Source: Streptomyces roseoverticillatus
Lineage (GTDB): Bacteria; Actinomycetota; Actinomycetes; Streptomycetales; Streptomycetaceae
Assembly: GCF_000719265.1 (NCBI RefSeq)
Contig: NZ_JOFL01000021.1
Coordinates: forward strand, 80,413-144,412
Length of the DNA: 64,000 bases
Direction of reading: 5' to 3'
In this document: positions 44,162-53,574 of the stretch, piece by piece
Layout of the letters: the number at the start of each line of letters is the position of its first letter
How positions within the stretch are numbered: position 1 is the stretch's first letter
Translations under genes and position numbers: made by a program
The notes under the pieces: model-generated
What the model was told of the DNA's origin: nothing
Seen by the model: the letters and a program-made list of their open reading frames with translations, nothing else
Databases searched by the model: none

Positions 44162-44983
44162 ATGCCCGAAGGAGACACGGTCTGGCGCACCGCGCGCGAG
44201 CTCGACCGCGCCCTGACCGGCGGCCCGCTCGTCCGCTCCGACCTGCGCGTCCCCGCGCTCGCCACCGTGGACCTCACCGGCCGCCGGGTCACCGGGGTCC
44301 TCCCGCGCGGCAAGCACCTGCTCACGCGCGTGGAAGGCGGCCTCACGCTCCACTCGCACCTGCGGATGGACGGGGCCTGGCGCGTCTACGCCACCGGTGA
44401 GCGCTGGCGCGGCGGCCCCGGGCACCAGATCCGCGCCGTGCTGGCAACCGCCGACCGCACGGCCGTGGGATACCGCCTCCCCGTCCTGGAGCTGCTCCGC
44501 ACCGCCGACGAGCACACCGTGGTCGGCCACCTCGGCCCGGATCTCCTGGGCCCCGGCTGGGACGCACAAGAGGCGCTGCGCCGGCTGCTCGCCGACCCCG
44601 GCCGCCCCGTCGGCGAGGCCCTGCTCGACCAGCGCAACCTCGCGGGCATCGGCAACGTCTACAAGTCGGAGCTCTGCTTCATGCTCCGGCTCTCGCCCTG
44701 GCTCCCGGTCCGCGACGTCCCGTCGCCCGAGCGCCTGCCCGCCCTCGCCAGGAAGCTCCTGGAGGCCAACAAGTCGCGTGCTGCCCGCATCACCACGGGC
44801 GACCCTCGCCACGACCACCGCATGTGGGTGTACGGCCGCGCGGGACGGCCCTGCCGCCGCTGCGGGACGCCGCTGCGCACGGCCGGGCAGGGGGACGCGG
44901 GCCGCGAGCGCGTCACGTACTGGTGCCCTGCTTGTCAGCCCGGCCCGGGCCCCGCGGGGCCCCCGGGCGGCGGGGACGATTGA
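44162..44983 (+). CDS. nei: Fpg/Nei family DNA glycosylase
   Basis: A 273-residue base-excision glycosylase/AP lyase, Nei2 type. The N-terminus MPEGDTVWR supplies the catalytic proline and glutamate; GKHLLTRVEGGLTLHSHLRMDG has the beta-elimination lysine; QRNLAGIGNVYKSELCF is the helix-two-turn-helix; and the zinc finger uses CRRCG and CPAC. It removes oxidised pyrimidines in related enzymes. ATG 44162 has an AGGAAGAGGAG site. It follows lhr by 34 nt and is probably cotranscribed with it. Its last 71 bases overlap the convergent small gene at 44913. Confidence 0.93.
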   Translation: MPEGDTVWRTARELDRALTGGPLVRSDLRVPALATVDLTGRRVTGVLPRGKHLLTRVEGGLTLHSHLRMDGAWRVYATGERWRGGPGHQIRAVLATADRTAVGYRLPVLELLRTADEHTVVGHLGPDLLGPGWDAQEALRRLLADPGRPVGEALLDQRNLAGIGNVYKSELCFMLRLSPWLPVRDVPSPERLPALARKLLEANKSRAARITTGDPRHDHRMWVYGRAGRPCRRCGTPLRTAGQGDAGRERVTYWCPACQPGPGPAGPPGGGDD

Positions 44984-45248
44984 TCCGAACGAGTGAAGCC
45001 CCCAGCTTCCGCAGGCATCCACCCCAGCCCTCCCCGGCCGCGCGCCGCCGCCAGGGGGCGCAGTGCACCGGCAGCAGGCTCAGCCCCCAGCCGCCCGCGA
45101 GGACGAGCCCGTCGACGGCCGCGGGCCGCCCCGGCTGCGTGAGCAGGCGCAGCAGCGCCCACCACCACACACCGCCGGCGACGAGCGCTGCCACCCGCCC
45201 CAGCACGGCGTACGGCCTGCGGCAGCCCCAGAGTTCACGCCGGACCAT
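44913..45248 (-). CDS. Possible small membrane protein
   Basis: An open frame of 111 codons beginning MVRRELWGCRRPYAV, with two hydrophobic segments (VLGRVAALVAGGVWWWALLRLL and VLAGGWGLSLLPVHC) and a basic Arg/Gly tail that overlaps the 3' end of nei. It fills an otherwise gene-free 420 bp. The membrane pattern supports a real gene, but the overlapping tail and lack of a recognised family make it uncertain; the true end or start could differ. 45249-45405 shows nothing further. Confidence 0.45.
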   Translation of the reverse strand: MVRRELWGCRRPYAVLGRVAALVAGGVWWWALLRLLTQPGRPAAVDGLVLAGGWGLSLLPVHCAPWRRRAAGEGWGGCLRKLGASLVRINRPRRPGAPRGPGRADKQGTST

Positions 45249-45405
45249 GGCTGCCTCCTTCGGCCGACGCTAGACCGGCTTCCCCTGGGCATGGCAGAGC
45301 GCACCGGGAACCGGCGGCGGCGCGCTGCGGGCCCGTACGCGCCCCGCGGCACCACGGCCTGCAGGCGGCCCGCAGCCGGGCAGGTACCCACGGCCGGGCC
45401 CGCGG

Positions 45406-45618
45406 TCAGCCGGGGGCCTCGCCCCGCAGCCCCGCCAGGTCCCGCTCCAGCTCCGTAATCCTCCGGTCGCGCTGGTGCAGGTCGGCCATCAGCCGCTGCT
45501 CCCCCTCGTGGGTGCCCTCCTGGTACACCCGGCGTACGAAGGCCCCGGCGGTTGTCCGGTCGAGGTCCGTGAGCACCATCAGTTCGTTCGTGAAGCGGAT
45601 CACGGGGTGCTCTTCCAT
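45406..45618 (-). CDS. Small coiled-coil protein, unknown function
   Basis: A 70-residue soluble protein: MEEHPVIRFTNELMVLTDLDRTTAGAF, then an Arg/Glu-rich helix RDRRITELERDLAGLRGE with coiled-coil heptads at the C-terminus. The ATG at 45618 is preferred to one 12 codons upstream, which adds only Ala/Pro/Arg. No family recognised. It lies between the possible membrane protein and dps on the same strand. Confidence 0.6.
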   Translation of the reverse strand: MEEHPVIRFTNELMVLTDLDRTTAGAFVRRVYQEGTHEGEQRLMADLHQRDRRITELERDLAGLRGEAPG

Positions 45619-45703
45619 GCCCCCAGGAGAGCGCGGCCGGGGCGCGGCCGCCACCGGAGAGCGCCCCGTACGGTAAAGGTCCCCCGCGGCATCGCGGGCA
45701 GGC

Positions 45704-46174
45704 TCAGGCGTTCTCCGCCTGGAACATCCAGTGGTGCTTCTCGAGGTCTCCGGTCAGGCCGATCAGGAGGTCCTGGGTGACCGGGTCGGGCTCCTCGGTG
45801 GCGCGGATGCGCTCCCGCATCCGGGTGATCACGGCGCCGAGCGCGGAGACGAGGGTCTGCACGGCCTCGGTGTCCCTGCACCAGCCGCCGCCGACCGGGT
45901 CGATGCCGCTGGTCTTCGCGACGGTCTCGGCGCGGCCGTCGGGCGCGATGCCGAGGGCGGAGGCGCGCTCGGCGACGGTGTCGGCGTGCACGCGGGCGCT
46001 CGCCACGACCTCGTCCAGCTGGAGGTGGATGGAGCGGAAGCGCGGGCCCACAACGGTCCAGTGCACCTGCTTGGCCACCAGTGAGAGGTCCACGAGGTCG
46101 ACCAGGGCGCCCTGGAGGGCGTCTCCGACGGTCTTGCGGTCGTGCTCGGGCAGCGAGCTCTTGACGACAGACAT
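45704..46174 (-). CDS. Dps-family ferritin-like protein
   Basis: A 156-residue DNA-protecting or iron-storing mini-ferritin. The ferroxidase residues are in VAKQVHWTVVGPRFRSIHLQLDEVV, with the His from one subunit and the Asp/Glu from its partner; GIDPVGGGWC and DLEKHHWMFQAENA complete the fold. ATG 46174 follows a GGGGAGA ribosome site. Streptomycetes have several Dps copies; which one this is cannot be told. It is likely stress-controlled, but I see no clear operator. Confidence 0.92.
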   Translation of the reverse strand: MSVVKSSLPEHDRKTVGDALQGALVDLVDLSLVAKQVHWTVVGPRFRSIHLQLDEVVASARVHADTVAERASALGIAPDGRAETVAKTSGIDPVGGGWCRDTEAVQTLVSALGAVITRMRERIRATEEPDPVTQDLLIGLTGDLEKHHWMFQAENA

Positions 46175-46339
46175 CCAGATTCTCCCCATCTCAATGGTTT
46201 GACCCGTTTGTTCCGTGTTGTTCGTCTTTTTATCCGCCTTCCCGTCGGCCCGCCATCGCACACCACCGCAAAACGGGCGGCTCCCGGAAACGCGAAATCC
46301 CGGTCGGATGTCCGACCGGGATTTCGTGGATAACGCCTG

Positions 46340-46723
46340 TCAGGCCGCGACCACGTCGACGGCCTCGGCGGGAGCCTTGATCGTCACTCGCTCCCCCGGC
46401 ACGCCCGTCACGGACGTCACGGACACCGCATTGAACATCGGCCGCATCGGCGCGGGTACCGGCTCGCTCGCCGCTGCCGACTGCGCCAGCTCGGCGAGCG
46501 ACAATTCATCGCTGACCTCGCGCATGACCTCGGACATCCGTACGTCCAGAGCGTCGCAGATTGCGGAGAGAAGCTCGGAGGACGCCTCTTTCTGCCCCCG
46601 CTCGACCTCGGAGAGGTAACCGAGCGAGACCCGGGCGGATGAGGAGACCTCGCGCAGAGTGCGGCCCTGGCGCTGGCGCTGCCGACGCAGCACGTCACCC
46701 AGCAGGCGACGGAGCAGAATCAT
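46340..46723 (-). CDS. clgR: Clp gene regulator ClgR
   Basis: A 127-residue Cro/CI-type regulator. The helix-turn-helix covers [51 protein letters not shown], very like ClgR, the activator of clp protease genes in actinobacteria. The C-terminus ends VDVVAA; ClgR-type proteins are themselves degraded by ClpP through an Ala-Ala end, so this tail is a likely degron. A very strong AAGGAGGGAG site precedes ATG 46723. It lies downstream of cinA on the same strand, the usual place. Confidence 0.9.
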   Translation of the reverse strand: MILLRRLLGDVLRRQRQRQGRTLREVSSSARVSLGYLSEVERGQKEASSELLSAICDALDVRMSEVMREVSDELSLAELAQSAAASEPVPAPMRPMFNAVSVTSVTGVPGERVTIKAPAEAVDVVAA

Positions 46724-46817
46724 CGGTGGCTCCCTCCTTGGACCGCGAATCCGGATCCTTCACGCCCCACCGTACCGCCTCGGGCTCCGGCCGTGCGGGG
46801 AGCTATGTCGTGTTCAC

Positions 46818-47366
46818 TCAGGGCTGCAAACATCCATTCCCCCCGTTGTGTTCCGTATCCTTTGCGCCCACGTTTTCCGTCAGTTCGTTCAGCAGCAGTT
46901 CCAGCACCGCGCGGACGCTTTCCGACCGGATCCGGGAGCGGTCCCCGTCCAGCGACAGCTCCCGCACCCGCGTGCGGCCGCCCGGCCCCGCGGCGGCCAC
47001 GAAGACCGTCCCCACGGCCTTGCCGTCCTGGGTGTCGGGACCGGCGACGCCGGTCGTCGCGAGCCCCCAGTCGGCGCCCAGCAGCGTCCGCACGCCGCGG
47101 GCCATCTGCCGGGCGACGGCACCGTCGACGGCACCGCGCTCGCCGAGCAGCTCCTCCTCGACGCCCAGCACCGAGGTCTTGACGTCGGTGGCGTACGCGG
47201 TGACCGAACCGCGCACCGCGCGGGAGGCGCCCGGCACCGCGGTCAGCCCGGCCGCGACCATCCCCCCGGTGAGCGACTCGGCGGCGGCCACGGTCTCACC
47301 ACGCGCCACCAGGGCGGCCAGGACCGCAGATGCCGTCAGGGCGCACGCGTCGCTCGCCGCACTCAT
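46818..47366 (-). CDS. cinA: CinA-family nicotinamide-nucleotide amidohydrolase
   Basis: A 182-residue C-terminal-type CinA (PncC) domain, which deamidates NMN. Motifs are ETVAAAESLTGGMVAAGLTAVPGASRAVRGSVTAYATDVK and LATTGVAGPDTQDGKAVGTVFVA, with the catalytic AES-type serine region intact. The N-terminal molybdopterin-like CinA domain is absent, as in other streptomycetes. Its ATG overlaps the pgsA stop by four bases (ATGA). It is followed by clgR. Confidence 0.93.
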   Translation of the reverse strand: MSAASDACALTASAVLAALVARGETVAAAESLTGGMVAAGLTAVPGASRAVRGSVTAYATDVKTSVLGVEEELLGERGAVDGAVARQMARGVRTLLGADWGLATTGVAGPDTQDGKAVGTVFVAAAGPGGRTRVRELSLDGDRSRIRSESVRAVLELLLNELTENVGAKDTEHNGGNGCLQP

Positions 47367-47992
47367 CGGCCCGCGGCCCCCACGGCCCGTCCGGCCCGCC
47401 GCAGGACGACGGCCTGCCGCACGTAGTCGAGCCCGGTGGCCACCGTCAGCACCACCGCCACGGCCATCACCCAGAAGCGGGCGGTGGCCAGCAGACCGGT
47501 CAGCGCGAGGATGTACATGCCCACGGCGACCCCCTGGGCGAGGGTCTTCATCTTGCCGCCGCGGCTGGCCGGGATCACGCCGTGCCTGATCACCCAGAAC
47601 CGCATCAGCGTGATGCCGATCTCGCGGAAGAGGATCACGCCGGTGACCCACCAGGGCAGGTCGTCCAGCGCGGACAGGCAGATCAGCGCCGCACCCATGA
47701 TCGCCTTGTCCGCGATCGGGTCGGCGATCTTGCCAAAGTCCGTGACCAGGTTGTACGTCCGGGCCAGGTGGCCGTCGAACAGGTCGGTGATCATGGCGAC
47801 GGCGAAGGCCGCCCAGGCGAAGGAGCGCCAGGCCGGGTCGTAGCCGCCGTTGTGGAGCATCAGCAGGACGAACCCGGGCACGAGCAGCAGCCGCACCATG
47901 GTGAGGATATTGGCGATGTTCCACAGCCCGGCCGGCCGTGCGGCTGCCGCCGGGGCATGGCCTCCGGTGGCGGAGGCCGGGACTCCGGTCAT
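47363..47992 (-). CDS. pgsA: CDP-diacylglycerol-glycerol-3-phosphate phosphatidyltransferase
   Basis: A 209-residue membrane enzyme making phosphatidylglycerophosphate. The CDP-alcohol transferase signature is intact: [28 protein letters not shown] (D-G-x2-A-R-x8-G-x3-D-x3-D). Several helices follow ([21 protein letters not shown] and [26 protein letters not shown]). ATG 47992 overlaps the rimO stop by four bases, and the stop overlaps cinA in the same way, so rimO-pgsA-cinA form one translationally coupled chain. The phosphatidylinositol-phosphate synthase subtype is a lesser possibility. Confidence 0.92.
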   Translation of the reverse strand: MTGVPASATGGHAPAAAARPAGLWNIANILTMVRLLLVPGFVLLMLHNGGYDPAWRSFAWAAFAVAMITDLFDGHLARTYNLVTDFGKIADPIADKAIMGAALICLSALDDLPWWVTGVILFREIGITLMRFWVIRHGVIPASRGGKMKTLAQGVAVGMYILALTGLLATARFWVMAVAVVLTVATGLDYVRQAVVLRRAGRAVGAAGR

Positions 47993-49473
47993 CTGCCCGC
48001 CTCCTCGGTACACCCTCCGTCGCCGAGCGGTTCGGCGATGAGGTCGACACCCTCGCTCGCCACCACCTTGGCCACGACCATACGACCGGGGACGAGCTCC
48101 GGGCGGGTGCCGAGCAGGACCTGCCCGTCGGTCTCGGGCGCCTGGTGGGCGGCCCGGCCGACGACGCCGTCCTCCTCGTCCACGCGGTCGACCATCACCT
48201 CAATGGTCTCTCCGATCCGCTCCTCGGCGCGCTGCGCGGTCAGCTCCTCGGCGAGCCGGGAGATGTGCGCGAGGCGCTCGGCGACGGTCTCGGGGTCGAG
48301 CTTGTCCTCGTACGTGGCCGCTTCGGTGCCGTCCTCGTCGGAGTAGCCGAAGACGCCGATGGCGTCCAGGCGGGCCCCGGTCAGGAAACGTTCCAGCTCA
48401 GCGACGTCGTCCTCGGTCTCGCCGGGGAAGCCGACGATGAAGTTGGAGCGGGCGCCGGCCTGCGGGGCCTTGGAGCGGATCGTCTCCAGCAGCTCCAGGA
48501 AGCGGTCGGTGTCACCGAAGCGGCGCATGGCGCGCAGCACGCCGGGGGCGGAGTGCTGGAAGGACAGGTCGAAGTAGGGCGCGACCTTCTCGGTGGAGGT
48601 CAGCACGTCGATCAGCCCCGGGCGCATCTCCGCGGGCTGCAGGTAGCTGACCCGGATCCGCTCCAGGCCGTCGACGGCCGCCAGCTCGGGCAGCAGCGTC
48701 TCCAGCAGGCGGATGTCGCCGAGGTCCTTGCCGTAGGAGGTGTTGTTCTCCGAGACCAGCATGACCTCCTTGACGCCCTGCTCCGCGAGCCAGCGCGTCT
48801 CGCCGAGCACGTCGGAGGGGCGGCGGGAGATGAAGGAGCCGCGGAAGGACGGGATGGCGCAGAAGGAACAGCGCCGGTCGCAGCCGGAGGCGAGCTTCAC
48901 GGACGCGACGGGGCTGGTCTCCAGCCGGCGGCGCAACGGCGCCCGCGGCCCGGAGGCCGGCGCCACGCCCTCGGGCAGGTCGGCGGGAGCGCTGTCCTGG
49001 GCGTCCTGAGCGTGGCCGGGCAGGGCGACCTCGGCGGCCTGCCGCTCCGCAGGGCTGATCGGCAGCAGCTTGCGGCGGTCGCGCGGGGTGTGGGAGGCGT
49101 GGACGCCGCCGGAGAGGATGGTCTGGAGCCGGTCGGAGATGTCGGCGTAGTCGTCGAAGCCGAGCACGCCGTCGGCCTCGGGCAGCGCCTCGGCGAGCTC
49201 CTTGCCGTACCGCTCGGCCATGCAGCCGACGGCCACGACGGCCTGCGTACGACCATGATCCTTGAGGTCGTTGGCCTCCAGCAGGGCGTCGACGGAGTCC
49301 TTCTTAGCGGCTTCGACGAAGCCACAGGTGTTGACGACGGCCACGTCGGCGTCGGAGGCGTCCTCCACGAGGTCCCAGCCATCCGCCGCCAAGCGGCCTG
49401 CCAGCTCCTCCGAGTCCACCTCGTTACGGGCGCAGCCAAGTGTGACAAGAGCGACGGTACGGCGTTCGGGCAT
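47989..49473 (-). CDS. rimO: Ribosomal protein uS12 methylthiotransferase
   Basis: A 494-residue radical-SAM methylthiotransferase acting on an aspartate of ribosomal protein S12. UPF0004 cysteines are in [35 protein letters not shown] and VGCMAERYG; the radical-SAM cluster is [19 protein letters not shown]; and a C-terminal TRAM domain is present ([19 protein letters not shown]). The [11 protein letters not shown] opening distinguishes it from MiaB. A linker of about 50 residues between the first two domains (CHAR-like Ala/Pro/Asp stretch near residues 130-170) is longer than in E. coli. Confidence 0.95.
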   Translation of the reverse strand: MPERRTVALVTLGCARNEVDSEELAGRLAADGWDLVEDASDADVAVVNTCGFVEAAKKDSVDALLEANDLKDHGRTQAVVAVGCMAERYGKELAEALPEADGVLGFDDYADISDRLQTILSGGVHASHTPRDRRKLLPISPAERQAAEVALPGHAQDAQDSAPADLPEGVAPASGPRAPLRRRLETSPVASVKLASGCDRRCSFCAIPSFRGSFISRRPSDVLGETRWLAEQGVKEVMLVSENNTSYGKDLGDIRLLETLLPELAAVDGLERIRVSYLQPAEMRPGLIDVLTSTEKVAPYFDLSFQHSAPGVLRAMRRFGDTDRFLELLETIRSKAPQAGARSNFIVGFPGETEDDVAELERFLTGARLDAIGVFGYSDEDGTEAATYEDKLDPETVAERLAHISRLAEELTAQRAEERIGETIEVMVDRVDEEDGVVGRAAHQAPETDGQVLLGTRPELVPGRMVVAKVVASEGVDLIAEPLGDGGCTEEAGR

Positions 49474-49601
49474 AGGGCTCAGCCTACTTTGTCCCGGGGC
49501 CGCTTCCGCTGCCGAGTATCCCGGCGGGGCCGTGACGGCACGAGAGAACGATCACCCGGAGAGGTGCCCTCCGGTTGTCCGTGACCACCCTCCGTCGCAG
49601 G

Positions 49602-50432
49602 TCAGCCCGCTACGGGGTCGCCCTTGGTGTAGCTGAGGCGCTGGACCTGGCCGTTGTCGCCGACGTTCTTGACCTCCTTGCCGTTCACGAACAGCCGAAC
49701 GGCGCCCGCATTGCCGAGGACGAGATCGATCCGGGTGGGGTCGGTGAAGGTCTTGGCCTCGCCCTGCTTGAGGACGCCCTCCTCCAGCAGCCGGCCGTTG
49801 TGGTCCTTGGCGGACATCCAGGTCTGGCCGTTCTCGGCGGCGAGCTTGACCGTGACCTTGTTGGCCGGGACGCCGGCGATGGCTCCGCCGCCGGGCTCCC
49901 GCTTGGGGTCGGCCGGCTTGCCGGACGGCGGCTTCTTGCTCGGCGAGGCGGGCGGCTTCGCGGAGGGCGATTCGGCCGCGACGGAGCCGCCCGTGCTCTG
50001 GGAGCCGCCGTTGAAGAGCGTGAAGCCGACGAAGCCGACGACGGCCACGATCGCGGCGACCATCGCCGCCGTCCAGTTGGGCCGGCGGGGCTCGGGGCGG
50101 ATGCGCTCGGCGTCGAAGAGGGGTGCCGCGGGGGTCGGCGCGGGGCGCCCGCCGCGCTCGGCGTCGTAGCGCGCGATCAGCTCGGCCGGATCGAGGCCGA
50201 CGGTGACCGCGAGGGTGCGGATGTGCCCACGTGCGTAGACGTCGCCGCCGCAGCGGGAGAAGTCGTCCTGCTCGATCGCGTGCAGGATCGGGATGCGTAC
50301 TCGGGTGGTGGAACTGACCTCGTCGACGGTCAGTCCGGCGCTGATTCGGGCCTGCTGGAGGACCCGGCCGATCGACGGCCGGTCGTCTGCGGGGATGTCC
50401 CCGCCGTCTGCGGAGGAGTTGCCGATGGACAC
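49602..50432 (-). CDS. RodZ-like HTH membrane protein
   Basis: A 276-residue protein with an N-terminal helix-turn-helix (SIGRVLQQARISAGLTVDEVSSTTRVRIPILHAIEQDDF), one membrane helix (MVAAIVAVVGFVGFTLF), a Pro/Lys/Ser-rich linker and a C-terminal DUF4115-type beta domain (VTVKLAAENGQTWMSAKDHNG). This is the layout of RodZ, which links cell-shape proteins across the membrane. GTG 50432 has a GAAAGG site; GTG 50459 in the same frame lacks one. It lies between ftsK and rimO, the usual actinobacterial position. Confidence 0.88.
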   Translation of the reverse strand: MSIGNSSADGGDIPADDRPSIGRVLQQARISAGLTVDEVSSTTRVRIPILHAIEQDDFSRCGGDVYARGHIRTLAVTVGLDPAELIARYDAERGGRPAPTPAAPLFDAERIRPEPRRPNWTAAMVAAIVAVVGFVGFTLFNGGSQSTGGSVAAESPSAKPPASPSKKPPSGKPADPKREPGGGAIAGVPANKVTVKLAAENGQTWMSAKDHNGRLLEEGVLKQGEAKTFTDPTRIDLVLGNAGAVRLFVNGKEVKNVGDNGQVQRLSYTKGDPVAG

Positions 50433-50631
50433 GTGGGCGCCTTTCGAGCGTGTAGCCACCTGCTGGGAGTTCAGTCTAGGGGGGATACGAAAGCCGCGGG
50501 CAAGCCGGAAGCCGGACTTTGTACGCCATCAGATGATTCTGCGGCGCCGACGGTGGGACATCGGATCGCCCCCCTTTCTCAACTCGACACGCCGTCGAGA
50601 GAAACGGTCGGGCAGGAAACTTAAGGCCCCG

Positions 50632-53412
50632 TCAGGCCCCGCCGTCCCCACGGATCACCGCGAGCACCGCGTCCAGCTCATCGGGCTTGACGAGGACGTC
50701 GCGGGCCTTGGAGCCCTCGCTCGGGCCCACGATGCCCCGCGACTCCATCAGGTCCATGAGTCTGCCCGCCTTCGCGAATCCCACACGCAGTTTGCGCTGC
50801 AGCATCGAGGTCGACCCGAACTGGGTGGAGACGACCAGCTCCGCGGCCTGGCACAGCAGGTCCAGGTCGTCGCCGATCTCCTCGTCGATCTCCCTCTTCT
50901 TGGCCGTGCCCACGGTGACGTCGTCCCGGAAGACGGGCGCCATCTGGTCCTTGCAGTGCTGCACGACGGTCGCGACCTCGGCCTCCGTGACGAAGGCGCC
51001 CTGCATGCGGACCGGCTTGCCCGCGCCCATGGGCAGGAAGAGGCCGTCACCCTTGCCGATCAGCTTCTCGGCGCCCGGCTGGTCGAGGATGACGCGGCTG
51101 TCGGCGAGCGAGGAGGTGGCGAAGGCGAGCCGGGAGGGCACGTTCGCCTTGATCAGGCCGGTGACGACATCGACGGACGGGCGCTGGGTGGCCAGGACGA
51201 GGTGGATGCCGGCGGCGCGCGCGAGCTGGGTGATGCGCACGATCGAGTCCTCGACGTCCCGCGGGGCGACCATCATCAGGTCCGCCAGCTCGTCGACGAT
51301 GACCAGCAGATAGGGGTACGGGGAGAGCTCGCGTCCGCTGCCCTCCGGAGGAGTGATCTTGCCCGCCCGGACGGCCGCGTTGAAGTCGTCGATGTGCCGG
51401 AAGCCGAAGGCCGCCAGGTCGTCGTAGCGCAGGTCCATCTCGCGGACGACCCACTGCAGGGCCTCGGCCGCGCGCTTGGGGTTGGTGATGATCGGGGTGA
51501 TCAGGTGCGGGATGCCCTCGTAGGCTGTCAGCTCGACGCGCTTGGGGTCGACGAGCACCATGCGGACCTCGTCGGGCGTCGCGCGCACCATCAGGGAGGT
51601 GATGAGGCAGTTGATGCACGAGGACTTGCCGGAGCCGGTGGCGCCCGCGACGAGGATGTGCGGCATCTTCGTCAGATTGGCCATCACGTAGCCGCCCTCG
51701 ACGTCCTTGCCGAGCGCGACGAGCATCGGGTGGTCGTCGCCCGCGGCGTCGGCCAGGCGGAGCACGTCCCCGAGGTTGACCATCTCCCGGTCGGTGTTCG
51801 GGATCTCGATGCCCACGGCGGACTTGCCGGGGATCGGGGAGATGATGCGCACGTCCGGGCTGGCGACGGCGTAGGCGATGTTCTTGGCGAGGGCGGTGAT
51901 GCGCTCGACCTTGACGGCCGGGCCCAGCTCCACCTCGTAGCGCGTGACCGTCGGGCCGCGGGTGAAGCCGGTGACGGCGGCGTCGACCTTGAACTCCGAG
52001 AAGACGTTGGTCAGCGCGGCCACTATGGCGTCGTTCGCGGCGCTGCGCGCCTTGCCCGGCCCGCCCCGCTCCAGCAGGTCGAGCGTGGGCAGCGAGTAGG
52101 TGATGTCGCCGGAGAGCTGGAGCTGCTCGGCGCGCGCGGGCAGGCCGGAGCCCGCCTCGGGGGCGGGCGCGGCCTTGGTGAGGTCCGGCACACCCTTGGT
52201 GAGGTCGGGGACGCCCTGCATGCGGTCCGCGGCCCCGGGCTCCTTGCCGCGGCCCCGCGCACCCGGCACCGCGCCCGGCTGCCCGGTCTCCTGCCCGATG
52301 CCGCTGCTGAGCCCGGCGACGAGCGGGGTGGGCGGCACTCCGTGCAGCACGGCCCCGTCGAGCGCCGCGGCGGCCGCGGCCGCCATGTCCACGGCGTCGG
52401 GCTCGCGGCCGGACGGGGGCTCCACGGGCCCGCCGGCCTGCCGTCGCGGCTTGCGCCGCTTGCTGAGCGCTTCCTCCTCGGCCTGCTCCGGATCGAGGGC
52501 CTCGCCGGCGGCCCGTCGCGTCGCAGCGCGGCGGGGGCGCGCGGGAGGCTCCTCGCGCCAGTCGTCGACGTAGTCCGCCCCGTAGCCGTCGGCGTCCTCC
52601 CCCTCGTACTCGCCGGGGAGGGGCTCGACGATGCCGAGGCGTATGCCGAGCTGCCGCAGCCGGCGCGGGATGGCGTTGACCGGGGTGGCCGTGACGACCA
52701 GCAGACCGAAGACCGTGAGCAGCACCAGCAGCGGTACGGCGAGGACCTCGCCGACCGTGTAGACCAGGGGCTTGGACGCGGCCCAGCCGATCAGCCCGCC
52801 CGCGTCCTGCAGGGCCTGCGAGCCGTCGCCGCGGCCCGGGGAGCCGCAGGCCACGTGGACCTGCCCGAGGACGCCGACGACCAGCGCGGACAGGCCGATG
52901 ACGATCCGTCCGTTGGCCTCGGGACGCTCGGGGTGGCGGAAGAGCCGGACCGCGATGATGCCGAGGAGTATCGGCACGACGAGGTCGAGCCGCCCGAACG
53001 CGCCGGTGACGAGCATGGTCACCAGATCGCCGACCGGGCCCTCCAGGCTGGACCACGTGCCCGCGGCCACGATCAGGGCGAGGCCCAGCAGGAGCAGCGC
53101 GAGGCCGTCCTTGCGGTGGGCCGGGTCGAGGCCCCGCGCACCGCGGCCGACGCCGCGGAAGAGCGCGCCCACGCCGTGTGCCACGCCCCGCCCCACGCGG
53201 CGGACGCCGCCGGGAGGAGCGGGCGCACGCTTGGGGGCCCGCTTGGCCGCGGCCTTCTTCGCGGGCGGCTTGCGGGGCGGCGCCTTCTTGGCGGGCGCCC
53301 GGCCCGCGGGCCTGGGCTGGGACTTCTTGGCAGCGCTCCCCGAGCGCCCGGCACGCTGCTTCGAGGTGCCCGCCGCGCTCTGGGAACCCTTGCCGGACGT
53401 ACGTGAGGCCAT
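50632..53412 (-). CDS. ftsK: DNA translocase FtsK/SpoIIIE
   Basis: A 926-residue septal DNA pump that clears chromosomes from closing sporulation septa. A Lys/Ala/Pro-rich N-terminus of about 80 residues precedes four membrane helices (for example GLALLLLGLALIVAAGTW and IVIGLSALVVGVLGQVHVACG), then a long Pro/Ala/Glu linker. The motor has Walker A VAGATGSGKSSCINCLI, LVDPKRVELTAYEGIPHLITPIIT and VIVDELADLMM (Walker B), HLVLATQRPSVDVVTGLIKAN, and the C-terminal gamma winged helix (TSMLQRKLRVGFAKAGRLMDLME). ATG 53412 begins the basic leader. Confidence 0.95.
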   Translation of the reverse strand: MASRTSGKGSQSAAGTSKQRAGRSGSAAKKSQPRPAGRAPAKKAPPRKPPAKKAAAKRAPKRAPAPPGGVRRVGRGVAHGVGALFRGVGRGARGLDPAHRKDGLALLLLGLALIVAAGTWSSLEGPVGDLVTMLVTGAFGRLDLVVPILLGIIAVRLFRHPERPEANGRIVIGLSALVVGVLGQVHVACGSPGRGDGSQALQDAGGLIGWAASKPLVYTVGEVLAVPLLVLLTVFGLLVVTATPVNAIPRRLRQLGIRLGIVEPLPGEYEGEDADGYGADYVDDWREEPPARPRRAATRRAAGEALDPEQAEEEALSKRRKPRRQAGGPVEPPSGREPDAVDMAAAAAAALDGAVLHGVPPTPLVAGLSSGIGQETGQPGAVPGARGRGKEPGAADRMQGVPDLTKGVPDLTKAAPAPEAGSGLPARAEQLQLSGDITYSLPTLDLLERGGPGKARSAANDAIVAALTNVFSEFKVDAAVTGFTRGPTVTRYEVELGPAVKVERITALAKNIAYAVASPDVRIISPIPGKSAVGIEIPNTDREMVNLGDVLRLADAAGDDHPMLVALGKDVEGGYVMANLTKMPHILVAGATGSGKSSCINCLITSLMVRATPDEVRMVLVDPKRVELTAYEGIPHLITPIITNPKRAAEALQWVVREMDLRYDDLAAFGFRHIDDFNAAVRAGKITPPEGSGRELSPYPYLLVIVDELADLMMVAPRDVEDSIVRITQLARAAGIHLVLATQRPSVDVVTGLIKANVPSRLAFATSSLADSRVILDQPGAEKLIGKGDGLFLPMGAGKPVRMQGAFVTEAEVATVVQHCKDQMAPVFRDDVTVGTAKKREIDEEIGDDLDLLCQAAELVVSTQFGSTSMLQRKLRVGFAKAGRLMDLMESRGIVGPSEGSKARDVLVKPDELDAVLAVIRGDGGA

Positions 53413-53574
53413 GGTGCCGAGATTACCGTTGCCGGGCGCGAGGGACACCCGCGCCCCGGCGTTCACCCGTTCGTGTCGGAGCCCTGTGATTCCAAGGGTG
53501 ACGCGGCGTCAAAGCACCGGCCGGGGAGCGAAAGCCAAGGGCGGTGAGCCGAAGGCCGGGATGGGGCAGGAGGG

